This document shows positions 28,913 to 38,024 of a stretch of 64,000 nucleotides of DNA, in pieces. Source of the stretch: Prolixibacteraceae bacterium. Lineage in GTDB: Bacteria > Bacteroidota > Bacteroidia > Bacteroidales > Prolixibacteraceae. How positions within the stretch are numbered: position 1 is the stretch's first letter; each line of letters begins with the position of its first letter. A program made the position numbers and the translations under genes. The stretch is taken from contig CP082230.1 of assembly GCA_019856515.1 (NCBI GenBank), forward strand, positions 4,402,001 through 4,466,000, written 5' to 3'. The notes below the pieces were generated by a model, which was given only the letters and a program-made list of their open reading frames with translations, had not been told where the DNA came from and ran no database searches.

Positions 28913-31900
28913 ATGCAAAAATCTAAGCTCATTGTAAACAGTCGGTTTAATAAATCGTTTGCGTGGCTACTATTTATACTGATATTTAGTGTTAATAGCC
29001 TAATTGCACAGAATAGATCTGTTAACGGAGTTGTCAAAGATGAAAAAGGAATCCCCCTTCCTGGTGCAACTGTTGTTCAAAAAGGTACTACAAATGGTAC
29101 GGTCACAAATGTTGATGGAGCTTTTAACCTTAAGGTTCCAATTCAAGCTCAAATAACGATATCTTTCGTTGGTCTTGAGTCCCAGACAATATCTACAGAA
29201 AAAAAATCAAATTTCGAAATTACACTACAACCAAGTGCCATTGGTTTGGATGAGGTGGTTGCCATTGGATATGGTAAACAATCAAGAGCTACAATAACAT
29301 CAGCTGTGACTAAAGTGGATGATAAAGAGCTTGCTACCACTCCTTCTGGCAATGCATTGCTATCTGTTCAAGGTAAAGTGCCTGGCGTTGATATTCGTGT
29401 TACAACAGGCCAACCTGGAAGTACCCCAAAAGTATTAATTCGAGGAGGAACATCTCCAGGGAATGGAACACCTCTATATGTAATTGATGGGGTTATTCGT
29501 GAGAATATGAACGACTTAAATGCCGAAGACATTGAATCGATGCAGGTATTGAAAGATGGTGCCTCTGCATCTATTTATGGAGCAAGAGGGGCTGCTGGAG
29601 TTATTGTAATTAGTACCAAGAAAGGTAAGAATTCAAATGGTTTTGGTAATGTAAATGTGAAGTATGGGATGACCATAAACCAACAAGCTCGTAAATACCC
29701 ATTCTCTAATGCTCAAGACTATTTATGGGCATCACGTGTTGCTGCAAACCAGGAGTTAGATACAAATTCCAAATCACGTCTTACTGATCCATCATACGGT
29801 TATGGTACTGGAAACGCAAACTATTCAGGCAAACAAGGAAGTGGGTATGGCAACTCTGTAAGTACAACAGAGTTTTATGATGAGTTGGTATCGGTGAACG
29901 GTCAAGACTATGTAAATGACCTATTAACAAACCAAGGTTTTCAAACAATGGTAGATCCCGTAACGGGTCAGAAATTGATCTTTAAAGATGCTGATTATCA
30001 AAATCAAATGTTTAGAACAGGAGTGATAAACGACATGAATGTATCTTTTGATGGAGGAAATGATAAAGGTACTTTTTATGCAAGTTTTGGGGCATTAGAT
30101 AATAAAGGTATTGTTGTTGGATCTAATTATAAAAGATACTCTGCAAAATTTAATGGTTCCTATAATATTAAAGAGAATCTAAAAGTTAATGGTGGTGTTG
30201 ATTTCCAAAAGTCATCAAAATTAGGACCAGGTAATAGTGCCACCGATCGTTCTGCAAGAATGCCTCACACCATTCGTCTTTATACCGATGAAGGACTTCC
30301 ATCTATTGGAGAAGGTGGTGGGTCTCCTCGTAATATTCTTCATGCGGATTATTATCAAAAGAGAAATGAATCACGCTATCGTACAACATTGAACTTTAGT
30401 CTTGATTGGGAGATTCTACCAGGATTAAATTTCAAGCCCAGAGCATCTTATTATAAGTATGAATACATCTATGATTTCTTTGAGAAATACAATCCATATG
30501 TTACAAACCGCCCAATGAATGCAACACATAATTCTTATGAGCAATGGACGTTGGATAACATTTTAACTTATACAAAATCTATAGGTAAACACAATATTGA
30601 TCTTCTTCTTGGACAAAGTTTACGTAGTGAAAATAACTTTGATATGAAGGGGTCGGGAGCGAATGCTGCTACTGATTATGTTCCGACATTGAATGCTTCT
30701 GCTACTGATGATGAGAGAGTTTCTTCAACAATAGGGAACACAAAAACCCTCTCATATTTTGGCCGATTGAACTATAACTTCGATGAAAAATATCTCCTAT
30801 CTGCTAGTCTAAGACGAGATGGTTCATCTCGATTTACGGAACAGAATAAGTTTGCACTCTTCCCTTCCGTATCAGGAGGATGGAATATGCATAAAGAGAA
30901 CTTCTATAAGCAATCGAAAGTGTCGAATGTCCTGTCATCATTGAAACTTAGAGCATCCTATGGTACTGCGGGTAATGACAATGTAAGTCTTGCTGACACT
31001 TATGGTAGTTTCGGAACAGGGATGAACTATCTCGGAACAACAGGAGTGCTTCAGTCGAAAATTGGAAATCAAAATTTAGTGTGGGAATCAACATCAACAT
31101 TAGATATTGGTTTTGATATGGGGATTCTAAACAATAAGCACACCATATATTTTGATTATTATGACAAAAGGACAAAAGATCGTTTGTATGGATATAACTT
31201 ACCTGCCCAAACCGGTTTCAATTCGTTGAAAGACAATATTGGGATCTTCCAAAACAAAGGGATCGAGATTGGAGTCAATACAACACTAATACAAACCAAT
31301 GATTTTAAATGGGACATGTCTGTTTCATTTAGTTTGAATAAAGGGTATGTTCTTAAGTTACCTAATAATGGTAAAGAGAATAATCGTATCGGTGGACGAG
31401 AAGTATGGGACGAAGGATCACAAAGTTATAAAACAGTTGGAGGAACTGCTGAAGGCGAGCGAATTGGTCAGCGTTGGATGTGGCAAGCTGAAGGAATATA
31501 TATGACAGATGATGAGGCTGCGAATGCTCCTTATGATACACAAGTTTCAGGAAGCAAGTTAGGTCAAGATAAACATGCTGGTGATGTGAAGTGGTTAGAT
31601 CGTGATCGTAACGACACTATCGATACACGAGATCTGGCTTTTGAAGGATATGCAAGTCCCGACAAGATTGGTTCTATTATCAGTACCGTTAATTACAAGG
31701 GATTTACCCTGAGAACTGTGATGAGATATGGCTTAGGACATATTGTGGCCAATGGATGGAGAGCCCGAATGAATGGTAATGCCCGTAACAGAATGGGGAC
31801 TACAGACGACGTTACCAATGGTAATATCTTCTGGGCTGAAGGACTTGAACCCTATGAAGGATATGACCGTACCAATGCTAAATACCCTAGATATAACTCT

Positions 31901-32218
31901 GGATCGGACTGGGACAATGGATATCGAAATCATATGAGAAGCTCACCAATTGGTAATGGTGCATATGATAATGATATGTATGTATCTAAAGGGGATTATC
32001 TCTCGTTTAGTGAAGTCTCCTTGGCTTATGATTTTAATGCCAATAGTCGTTTTATGAAGACATTGAGGTTGAAAGGACTAAACCTCGCTGCAGGGGTATA
32101 TAACTTGGGATACATTACTGCTTTTGATGGATTAACCCCAGAACATTATGATGGTAAAGAGGTCGGAACATATCCTAACCCTCTACAGTTTAATTTCTCA
32201 GCACGATTCACCTTCTAA
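28913..32218 (+). CDS. SusC-family TonB-dependent transporter of the sialic-acid locus
   Basis: 1101 residues, signal peptide ending LIAQ, regulatory-like domain (GVVKDEKGIPLPGATVVQKG), plug with TPLYVIDGVI and IESMQVLKDGASASIYGARGAAG, barrel ending FSARFTF. It is clearly diverged from the two SusC proteins of the first locus. With the SusD 11 nt downstream it should import sialic acid or sialylated oligosaccharides. The substrate is inferred from the neighbouring lyase and sialidase. Confidence 0.94.
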   Translation: MQKSKLIVNSRFNKSFAWLLFILIFSVNSLIAQNRSVNGVVKDEKGIPLPGATVVQKGTTNGTVTNVDGAFNLKVPIQAQITISFVGLESQTISTEKKSNFEITLQPSAIGLDEVVAIGYGKQSRATITSAVTKVDDKELATTPSGNALLSVQGKVPGVDIRVTTGQPGSTPKVLIRGGTSPGNGTPLYVIDGVIRENMNDLNAEDIESMQVLKDGASASIYGARGAAGVIVISTKKGKNSNGFGNVNVKYGMTINQQARKYPFSNAQDYLWASRVAANQELDTNSKSRLTDPSYGYGTGNANYSGKQGSGYGNSVSTTEFYDELVSVNGQDYVNDLLTNQGFQTMVDPVTGQKLIFKDADYQNQMFRTGVINDMNVSFDGGNDKGTFYASFGALDNKGIVVGSNYKRYSAKFNGSYNIKENLKVNGGVDFQKSSKLGPGNSATDRSARMPHTIRLYTDEGLPSIGEGGGSPRNILHADYYQKRNESRYRTTLNFSLDWEILPGLNFKPRASYYKYEYIYDFFEKYNPYVTNRPMNATHNSYEQWTLDNILTYTKSIGKHNIDLLLGQSLRSENNFDMKGSGANAATDYVPTLNASATDDERVSSTIGNTKTLSYFGRLNYNFDEKYLLSASLRRDGSSRFTEQNKFALFPSVSGGWNMHKENFYKQSKVSNVLSSLKLRASYGTAGNDNVSLADTYGSFGTGMNYLGTTGVLQSKIGNQNLVWESTSTLDIGFDMGILNNKHTIYFDYYDKRTKDRLYGYNLPAQTGFNSLKDNIGIFQNKGIEIGVNTTLIQTNDFKWDMSVSFSLNKGYVLKLPNNGKENNRIGGREVWDEGSQSYKTVGGTAEGERIGQRWMWQAEGIYMTDDEAANAPYDTQVSGSKLGQDKHAGDVKWLDRDRNDTIDTRDLAFEGYASPDKIGSIISTVNYKGFTLRTVMRYGLGHIVANGWRARMNGNARNRMGTTDDVTNGNIFWAEGLEPYEGYDRTNAKYPRYNSGSDWDNGYRNHMRSSPIGNGAYDNDMYVSKGDYLSFSEVSLAYDFNANSRFMKTLRLKGLNLAAGVYNLGYITAFDGLTPEHYDGKEVGTYPNPLQFNFSARFTF

Positions 32219-32229
32219 AGACCAATCAT

Positions 32230-33852
32230 ATGAAATTTAAAAACTATATAATAGCACTACTCATCGTTATCGGATCACTTTCTAGTTGTTCTGATTTCTT
32301 AAATGTAGATCAAGTATCTACCATTGATCCTTCTGCTTTTTGGTCATCTCCTGATGATGTGATTGCCTACTATAATGGCTGTAACGATAAGTTTCGGGAT
32401 ATAAATAACGAAACATACCTTGAGGAAGATAGAGGAGACTCTTTTATCCCTGGTGATATTGGTCCTGCATCTAATGCATGGAGTCAATATTTAGATAAAG
32501 AGAATACGGCGGATATGACTAAATACTATAATGCTATATTCCATTTTAACCAGTTGTATAACGAGGGGAGTACAGTGAACTTTGGAGCTCGTGGTAATAC
32601 TAAGAATCAAATCTTGGCTTCGGCATTATCTATGAGAGCCCACACCTATTTTAAGATGATTAAAACATGGGGTGATGTTCCTTTAGTCACTTCTGTTTAT
32701 ACAGGAAGTGGTAGTAAAATTATTGCAAGAACTCCTGTTGTAGATGTAATGGTTCAGATAATCAGAGATATTGAGGAGGCTATAACTCTTTATCCTTCAG
32801 ACAATCTATCTAACAAAAACTACTGGTCAAAAGCTGCAACACATGCACTGAAAGCTGATGTGCTTATGTACAAAGGTAAAGTATTAGGTGGAGGTGTAGA
32901 GGATCTTAGAGCGGCTATTACATCGATCAATTGGATCGAATCTAATACGAGTGTCTCTTTGGGTGACGACTATGCAAGAATCTTCGACTCAAGCAATAAA
33001 ACGAATAGCGAAATTGTTTATGCAACACATTTCGATCGTTATGAACAAGCATCTCAATATGGAAGTAGATCAAAACCAGGATATGGAAACTTGGCTAATG
33101 CTCATAATCAAGCCGATATCGCTCGAACAGAAGGTGGAAGAGCAAGAGCTGTATATGCTCCATCTTTAGAGTTAGAGCATGCTTATGATGCCAATATCAA
33201 TGATACACGTCGTGGGGTATCTATCCTGTATCCATTGATGGTAGAGGTTTCTGAGAGAATAAGTACGAGCGATTATGAGAGTGGAACCTATACGTTAACG
33301 ACTCCAGATGGTGGCTTTAAGATGTTTGGTGATCAAAGAGATATTATCGGATATGAAGGTGAAGATAATAATACAGTGATTATCTGTACGGCGTGGGATA
33401 GCCTTACTCCTGTAACCAATAAATTTAGAGGAACTTACTACGACGATCTTCAGGATCGTGTATTTGACGATGATGTGATTCTTTACCGTTGGGGAGGACT
33501 TCTTTTATTGAGAGCAGAAGCCAAAGCAGGATCTGGTGATGTGTCGGGTGCTATATCAGACCTTAATCAAGTACGTCGACGAGCAAATACTGGTGATTAT
33601 GCAGGTGCTGCTGATAAGGATACTGTTGAGAAAGAAATTCTTAACGAAAGGTTTAGAGAGATGTTCTTGGAGCTAAAGAGGTGGCCAGATCTAGTCAGAG
33701 CAAATGCATGGGGTACGATCAATATATATGACATGGTCCCTAACCTTAGAGGCAAAACAACACCTTTGCTGTGGCCTCTTTCTGATGATGATTTAAGAGA
33801 TAACGATTTATTGAAGCAAAATAATGGATATAGTGGAATCACTCCGTCCTAG
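32230..33852 (+). CDS. SusD-family glycan-binding lipoprotein of the sialic-acid locus
   Basis: 540 residues, lipobox GSLSSCSDFLNVDQ, TPR-like core with ALSMRAHTYFKMIKTWGDVP, and C-terminal ILYRWGGLLLLRAEAKAG ... LNERFREMFLELKRWPDLVRAN. Normal length for the family and without the insert seen in the SusD proteins at 10115 and 17581. It should bind the glycan at the cell surface for the SusC partner. Confidence 0.94.
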   Translation: MKFKNYIIALLIVIGSLSSCSDFLNVDQVSTIDPSAFWSSPDDVIAYYNGCNDKFRDINNETYLEEDRGDSFIPGDIGPASNAWSQYLDKENTADMTKYYNAIFHFNQLYNEGSTVNFGARGNTKNQILASALSMRAHTYFKMIKTWGDVPLVTSVYTGSGSKIIARTPVVDVMVQIIRDIEEAITLYPSDNLSNKNYWSKAATHALKADVLMYKGKVLGGGVEDLRAAITSINWIESNTSVSLGDDYARIFDSSNKTNSEIVYATHFDRYEQASQYGSRSKPGYGNLANAHNQADIARTEGGRARAVYAPSLELEHAYDANINDTRRGVSILYPLMVEVSERISTSDYESGTYTLTTPDGGFKMFGDQRDIIGYEGEDNNTVIICTAWDSLTPVTNKFRGTYYDDLQDRVFDDDVILYRWGGLLLLRAEAKAGSGDVSGAISDLNQVRRRANTGDYAGAADKDTVEKEILNERFREMFLELKRWPDLVRANAWGTINIYDMVPNLRGKTTPLLWPLSDDDLRDNDLLKQNNGYSGITPS

Positions 33853-33870
33853 ATTTAGATAGATGATTAT

Positions 33871-33904
33871 AGGACTTGTGGCTATACGATTCGCTGCAAG
33901 TCCT
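33871..33904 (+). terminator. Hairpin between susD and the sialidase
   Basis: AGGACTTG and CAAGTCCT pair perfectly and can extend by two G-T wobbles and a GC/GC step to 12 bp with a 10-nt loop. The tail (CATTTC) is poor in T, so it may reduce rather than stop read-through into the sialidase. Confidence 0.45.
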
Positions 33905-33996
33905 CATTTCAAAAAAGAGATATGAATTGTGTTAATATCGTTTTATTAATAACGAAATTAGAGCCTAAAATAAGCAATCTAAAATAAAAAAATGAT

Positions 33997-35688
33997 ATGG
34001 TGAATTGCATTAAGATGATGATGACTTCTTTAATGATAACAGGAGGTCTAATGGTAAGCTGTACAGGGAATCTACCACAGAAGAGTGATAACCTTAAGCA
34101 GACAGCGAGTGTCTACCCTGTATTGAAGAATGAGTTAGATAATCAGGTGATGAAGATCACATTTAACAATCCCAATGATCTGGCAGAGTTAAGTGAAGTG
34201 GTGGTGGATATACTAAACACGGATAAGCATAACATTGATAACGTAAAACTCTATTTTACAGGAAGTCATGAACTCTTTAATAATGCAGTTCTTTTCGGAT
34301 CTCCATCTTCTGTGACGTCAGGCAAAATTACTTTTAAGGGAAAGCAGTTTATGAAGCGTGGAGTGAACCACCTGTGGGTCAGTTGTCATGTCTCTAAAAA
34401 TGCGTCTGCACAAGGACATATCTCTACAAAGTTATCGGAGTTAACAGTGGATGGTAAAAGGTTAATACCTTCTAATGACACGTTTGTTTCCAAACAACGA
34501 CTAGGAGTTTCGGTGCGTGATAAAGGAGTGGATGGAGTACACACTTATCGTATCCCTGGATTAACCACCACCAATGATGGAACACTATTGGCGATCTATG
34601 ATGTGAGGCGAGACAAAGGTCGAGATCTTCAAGGAAATATTGATATTGGGGTAAGTCGAAGTACCGATAAAGGGAAGAGTTGGGAACCAATGCGTATTGC
34701 TCTAGATATGGGTGCATGGGGCAACTTACCTGAAAAGTTCAATGGAGTTAGTGATGCGAATATATTGGTTGATAAGAACACAGGAGACATCTTTATCGCA
34801 GGATTATGGATGTATGGGGTGATAAGTCCCGAAGGCAAATGGCTTGAGGGGTTGAATGAAGAGAGCAGTGCTTGGAATCACCAGTGGAGAAACAGAGGTT
34901 CACAAGCGGGATTAGATGTCAAGCAGACCTCTCAATTCTTGATCACCAAAAGTAGTGATGATGGCAAAACATGGAGTGATCCAGTCAACATTACACAAAT
35001 GTGTAAGAAGAAAGAGTGGTGGTTGTATGCCCCTGCTCCAGGTGCTGGTATTACGTTGAAAGATGGTACTTTGGTTTTTCCAACTCAAGGACGTGACAAG
35101 AAAGGACTTCCTTTCTCAAACATTACCTACAGTAAGGATGGTGGTAAAACATGGACAACTTCTGCACCAGCAGCCCACAACACGACAGAGTGTATGGCTG
35201 TAGAACTCGGTGATGGTAGTATCATGCTTAATATGAGAGACAATAGGAATAGAAAGAATAAAGGCGATAACAACGGGCGTAACATTGCTATTACCCAAGA
35301 TTTAGGGGATAGTTGGACCCCATCTTCTACTTCTCACAATGCATTAATAGAGCCTGTATGTATGGCTTCGATTATTCGTCATGATTATATCGAAGAAGGC
35401 GAGAAGAAACATGTTTTATTGTTCTCTAACCCTAACTCTAAACGCAGTCGTTCTCACCAAACCATTAAAGTAAGCTTTGATGATGGCAAAACTTGGCCTA
35501 AGCAATTCTGGATGGAGTTAGACGCGGGGAGGGGTGCTGGATATTCATGCCTGACTTCTATCGATAATGAAAATATTGGTATTTTATATGAAGGAAGTGT
35601 GTCGTGGATGACATTCCAATCGATCCCATTAAAAGAGCTATTGACGCCAAAACAGAAAAGAGAACTCATTATCGCCGACCACTTTTAA
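33997..35688 (+). CDS. Exo-alpha-sialidase, lipoprotein
   Basis: 563 residues with a lipobox (GGLMVSCTGNLPQ). Residues about 35-165 look like the N-terminal beta domain that precedes many Bacteroidota sialidases. The GH33 propeller begins with the arginine motif TYRIPGL near residue 184 and the acid/base region IYDVRRDKGRD. Asp-boxes are seen at STDKGKSW, SSDDGKTW, SKDGGKTW and SFDDGKTW. A second arginine lies in NMRDNRNR, and the Tyr/Glu pair is probably in GAGYSCL and ILYEG. It cleaves terminal sialic acid from glycans and feeds the mutarotase-symporter and lyase. Confidence 0.92.
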   Translation: MVNCIKMMMTSLMITGGLMVSCTGNLPQKSDNLKQTASVYPVLKNELDNQVMKITFNNPNDLAELSEVVVDILNTDKHNIDNVKLYFTGSHELFNNAVLFGSPSSVTSGKITFKGKQFMKRGVNHLWVSCHVSKNASAQGHISTKLSELTVDGKRLIPSNDTFVSKQRLGVSVRDKGVDGVHTYRIPGLTTTNDGTLLAIYDVRRDKGRDLQGNIDIGVSRSTDKGKSWEPMRIALDMGAWGNLPEKFNGVSDANILVDKNTGDIFIAGLWMYGVISPEGKWLEGLNEESSAWNHQWRNRGSQAGLDVKQTSQFLITKSSDDGKTWSDPVNITQMCKKKEWWLYAPAPGAGITLKDGTLVFPTQGRDKKGLPFSNITYSKDGGKTWTTSAPAAHNTTECMAVELGDGSIMLNMRDNRNRKNKGDNNGRNIAITQDLGDSWTPSSTSHNALIEPVCMASIIRHDYIEEGEKKHVLLFSNPNSKRSRSHQTIKVSFDDGKTWPKQFWMELDAGRGAGYSCLTSIDNENIGILYEGSVSWMTFQSIPLKELLTPKQKRELIIADHF

Positions 35689-35720
35689 ACGATAAAAGTA
35701 TACACGATCTATTGACACCT

Positions 35721-35784
35721 TGTCTCCCTCTTTCTTATCGATAGACTCCCAAAAGTGGATTGGAAAGATAGAAAGAAGGGGACA
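35721..35784 (+). terminator. Imperfect long hairpin after the sialidase
   Basis: TGTCTCCCTCTTTCTTATC (35721-35739) against GATAGAAAGAAGGGGACA (35767-35784): about 17 pairs with a one-base bulge, 27-nt loop, then TTTG. Likely the end of the sialic-acid operon, though the loop is large for a terminator. Confidence 0.5.
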
Positions 35785-35902
35785 TTTGTACATCTATAAT
35801 TACTATGATACTATTTTGTATAAACAAGATATAGCTGTAACTCCATAGCTCTCAATCTAAAATAGAAAAGGGATTATTAACTTTAGTTGATTCACGATAT
35901 AT

Positions 35903-35933
35903 TTTAATACTCTCTTTTAATTCGTTAATTTTG
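35903..35933 (+). promoter_or_regulatory. Putative promoter of the FadR-type regulator
   Basis: TAATTTTG (35926-35933) fits TAnnTTTG, with TTTA 19 bp upstream as a degenerate -33 box. Predicted start of transcription near 35940, 29 nt before the ATG. Confidence 0.5.
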
Positions 35934-35968
35934 TAAAGTCCTTTTCTATATTATTAATAATAGCTTAT

Positions 35969-36676
35969 ATGCAAAGAAATAAAATTCAAGCCGTTCAAAA
36001 GACCTCTTTGGTAGACATGGTGGAAAAGAATCTACTAGCTTATTTTAGAAAAGCCAATCTAAAACCAGGAGATAGTTTGCCTGGTGAAATAGAGTTGACA
36101 GATCTACTTGGAGTCGGGCGAAGTGTGATTCGTGAAGCATTAAGTCGTTTTCGTATGGTTGGACTCATTGATTCAAAACCAGGGAAAGGGATGATCTTGA
36201 AAGAACCCTCTTTGTTTAATGGCTTTGAGAGGGTCGTAAACCCACGTCTTCTTAGTAAAGAGACGCTCTTAGACTTGCTTGGTTTTCGTTTGGTATTAGA
36301 GATGGGTGCCGCTGAGTTTATTTTCATCAACCTTACTGAGGAAGATATTAAAGATCTTGAGGTGATTCAAGCACGCGAGATTAAGTATAAAAACAATCGT
36401 TTTGATCCAGAGAGCGATGCACAGTTTCACATGCGACTTCTTCAGATCTGTGGGAACAGTTCGGTGGCAGACTTCCAACGTATTGTATTCCCGCTATTTG
36501 AATTCATCAAAGAGAATTATGATGAGATATTCGAAGGAAAAGAGGCAAATCTCAATGTTGGAGATGAGGCCGTAACACATGCCGATATTATCGAATCTCT
36601 AAAAAATAGAGATCTAGAACAGTACAAGAAACTGTTGAGAAAACATCTAGACTTATATTTCCAATTACTAAAGTAA
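35969..36676 (+). CDS. GntR/FadR-family transcriptional regulator, probable NanR-type
   Basis: 235 residues. N-terminal winged helix (about 14-80) with LPGEIELTDLLGVGRSVIREALSRFRMVGLI and the wing KPGKGMIL, then an all-helical FCD ligand-binding domain with His and Asp/Glu positions typical of the metal-binding FadR group (FRLVLEMGA, DAQFHMRLLQICGN, HADIIESLKNRD). It stands directly after the sialic-acid genes with its own promoter, so control of that operon by a sialic-acid-derived ligand is the simplest reading. This is inferred from position, as is usual for NanR proteins of this family. Confidence 0.85.
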   Translation: MQRNKIQAVQKTSLVDMVEKNLLAYFRKANLKPGDSLPGEIELTDLLGVGRSVIREALSRFRMVGLIDSKPGKGMILKEPSLFNGFERVVNPRLLSKETLLDLLGFRLVLEMGAAEFIFINLTEEDIKDLEVIQAREIKYKNNRFDPESDAQFHMRLLQICGNSSVADFQRIVFPLFEFIKENYDEIFEGKEANLNVGDEAVTHADIIESLKNRDLEQYKKLLRKHLDLYFQLLK

Positions 36677-36791
36677 CCTTGTGATAAAATATTGAGAACA
36701 GAACCGTTTATTCATCTATGTCAAACAGTAATTTGAATAAAAAATAAACGGTGCTGTACTTCTAACCTCTTTGATTCTTAGGTCGATGCTG

Positions 36792-37151
36792 CTAGTGGTG
36801 GCTACAGTCGTGGTGATCACACTGGATATCTACCACACGTAATGCTCCTGCTAGATAATCTTCTACACATTTCTGAATATCTCCTTCACAGCCCTTAATC
36901 ACTTTGATCCCAGCATTCGAAAGTTTATTGATGGCGCCATTGCCCATATTGCCTGCTAACATCAACTCAACCCCCATCTCTTTTAGTGTGGTTGCAATAT
37001 TCGATTTACATCCACACCCCTCTGGGGATTCCACATCGATGATTTCTTCAATCTGATTGTTTGCATCTACTACAAATACTTTGAAAGAGTGACAATGTCC
37101 AAAATGGTGGTCAATCGTATTGCTCTTTGATGCTGGTACTACAATTTTCAT
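36792..37151 (-). CDS. NifX/NafY-type dinitrogenase iron-molybdenum cofactor family protein
   Basis: 119 residues from the ATG at 37151 (MKIVVPAS). A TTG six bases upstream is in frame but unlikely. One RNase-H-like NifX fold with HFGHCHSFKVFVVD and the conserved MGNGAINKLSNAGIKVIKG segment. Extra metal ligands stand out: GCGCKS in the middle and a C-terminal CDHHDCSHH tail. No nitrogenase genes are near. Small proteins of this family are widespread in anaerobes and often travel with UPF0251 regulators, as here (25 nt downstream of it). A metal-cluster carrier role is plausible, not shown. Confidence 0.85.
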   Translation of the reverse strand: MKIVVPASKSNTIDHHFGHCHSFKVFVVDANNQIEEIIDVESPEGCGCKSNIATTLKEMGVELMLAGNMGNGAINKLSNAGIKVIKGCEGDIQKCVEDYLAGALRVVDIQCDHHDCSHH

Positions 37152-37176
37152 AATCAAGCTCCTTTATATTTAAACG

Positions 37177-37578
37177 TTATAATGTTTCTAACTCATCTGA
37201 TCCGTAAAACTTACAACCATTACATGGCTTGTGCTCTTGGGTCTCTTTAAAGATGCGATGACACCGTTTACATCGATACCATACTGATGTATACTCGAAT
37301 GCTCCACCCTCCATAAATATCTCTTTGCCCTCTACAAAAGCTGTTGCAATCTTACTTCTAGCTTTATCGTAGATGCGGGTCAGTGTGGGGCGAGAAACAT
37401 TCATCTGTTCCGCTGCCTCTGCCTGTTTTAAATGCATATAATCGATCAAGCGTACTGCCTCATACTCTTCGATGTTAAGAACAACCTTTTCTCTCTTCGG
37501 GCATGAGATGCCAAAGGGACTATATCCTTTCATCATTGGGGGAGTCTCTACAACTCGAACACTCTTCTTACGTCCCAT
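37177..37578 (-). CDS. UPF0251 (DUF134) helix-turn-helix protein
   Basis: 133 residues. N-terminal and middle part carry a sigma-70-region-4-like helix-turn-helix (YEAVRLIDYMHLKQAEAAEQMNVSRPTLTRIYDKAR, about 39-74). The C-terminus has a zinc-ribbon-like pair of Cys motifs, Cys103/Cys106 and Cys119/Cys122. Opening GRKKSVRVVETPP is typical of the family. It is transcribed together with the NifX-type gene. A 22-bp palindrome overlaps its -7 box, which suggests autoregulation. Confidence 0.88.
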   Translation of the reverse strand: MGRKKSVRVVETPPMMKGYSPFGISCPKREKVVLNIEEYEAVRLIDYMHLKQAEAAEQMNVSRPTLTRIYDKARSKIATAFVEGKEIFMEGGAFEYTSVWYRCKRCHRIFKETQEHKPCNGCKFYGSDELETL

Positions 37579-37595
37579 CTATTTTTAATTTGTTG

Positions 37596-37622
37596 CAAAT
37601 ATAATGAACATATGTTCATTAT
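37596..37622 (-). promoter_or_regulatory. Operator palindrome overlapping the UPF0251 -7 box
   Basis: A 22-bp perfect palindrome with half-site ATAATGAACAT spans 37601-37622. On the minus strand TATATTTG (37603-37596) fits the TAnnTTTG -7 consensus and overlaps it by 3 bp. A protein bound here would block the promoter of the UPF0251-NifX operon. No -33 box was recognised. Confidence 0.65.
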
Positions 37623-37705
37623 TAAGCCTGTTTCTGAAAGAATAATGGGTCGTACTACCTTTTTTAACACTACAATCTGACGATAGATAAATTCACATTC
37701 GATCC

Positions 37706-37891
37706 CACCCTCATAGGTGTCTCATAGGACTCTCCTTCGTCTACTGTTCATATATTACTCACATATTGGTCACATACCACTCACGCTTCCTTCACATAAA
37801 TGCAAAGAGAGGGTGACCAATATATGAGCCGTGGATATGCAATATGTGACCAATAGACGAAGGAGAGTCCTATGAGACACCTATGAGGGTG
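37706..37891. repeat. Long inverted repeat built of 11-bp units
   Basis: Outer arms 37706-37743 and 37854-37891 are a perfect 38-bp inverted repeat. Inside, the top strand reads in 11-bp steps: TCATAGGTGTC (37711), TCATAGGACTC (37722), TCCTTCGTCTA (37733), a 4-nt break, TCATATATTAC (37748), TCACATATTGG (37759), TCACATACCAC (37770), TCACGCTTCCT (37781), TCACATAAATG (37792). The bottom strand from the other end shows the same order: three units, a 4-nt break, then TCACATATTGC (37849-37839), ATATCCACGGC, TCATATATTGG and a partial unit to 37809. The element lies in the gap between the UPF0251 gene and the DUF4251 gene. It carries no open frame. Its function is unknown. Confidence 0.85.
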
Positions 37892-38024
37892 CTATCTGGC
37901 TCCTAATAGATCGTCATGGATAGTAGATGTAAAGATGCAAAACATCTATTTTATCCGTTGGGATAATCCTTTTGGCCTGAATATTGTTAATTAGATATAT
38001 ATACAAAACTAACCCTTATTAATT

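Noticed and set aside
35721..35784. A third copy of the 11-bp element
   Set aside because: The imperfect hairpin here is a plain inverted repeat without 11-bp units or the 4-nt break.
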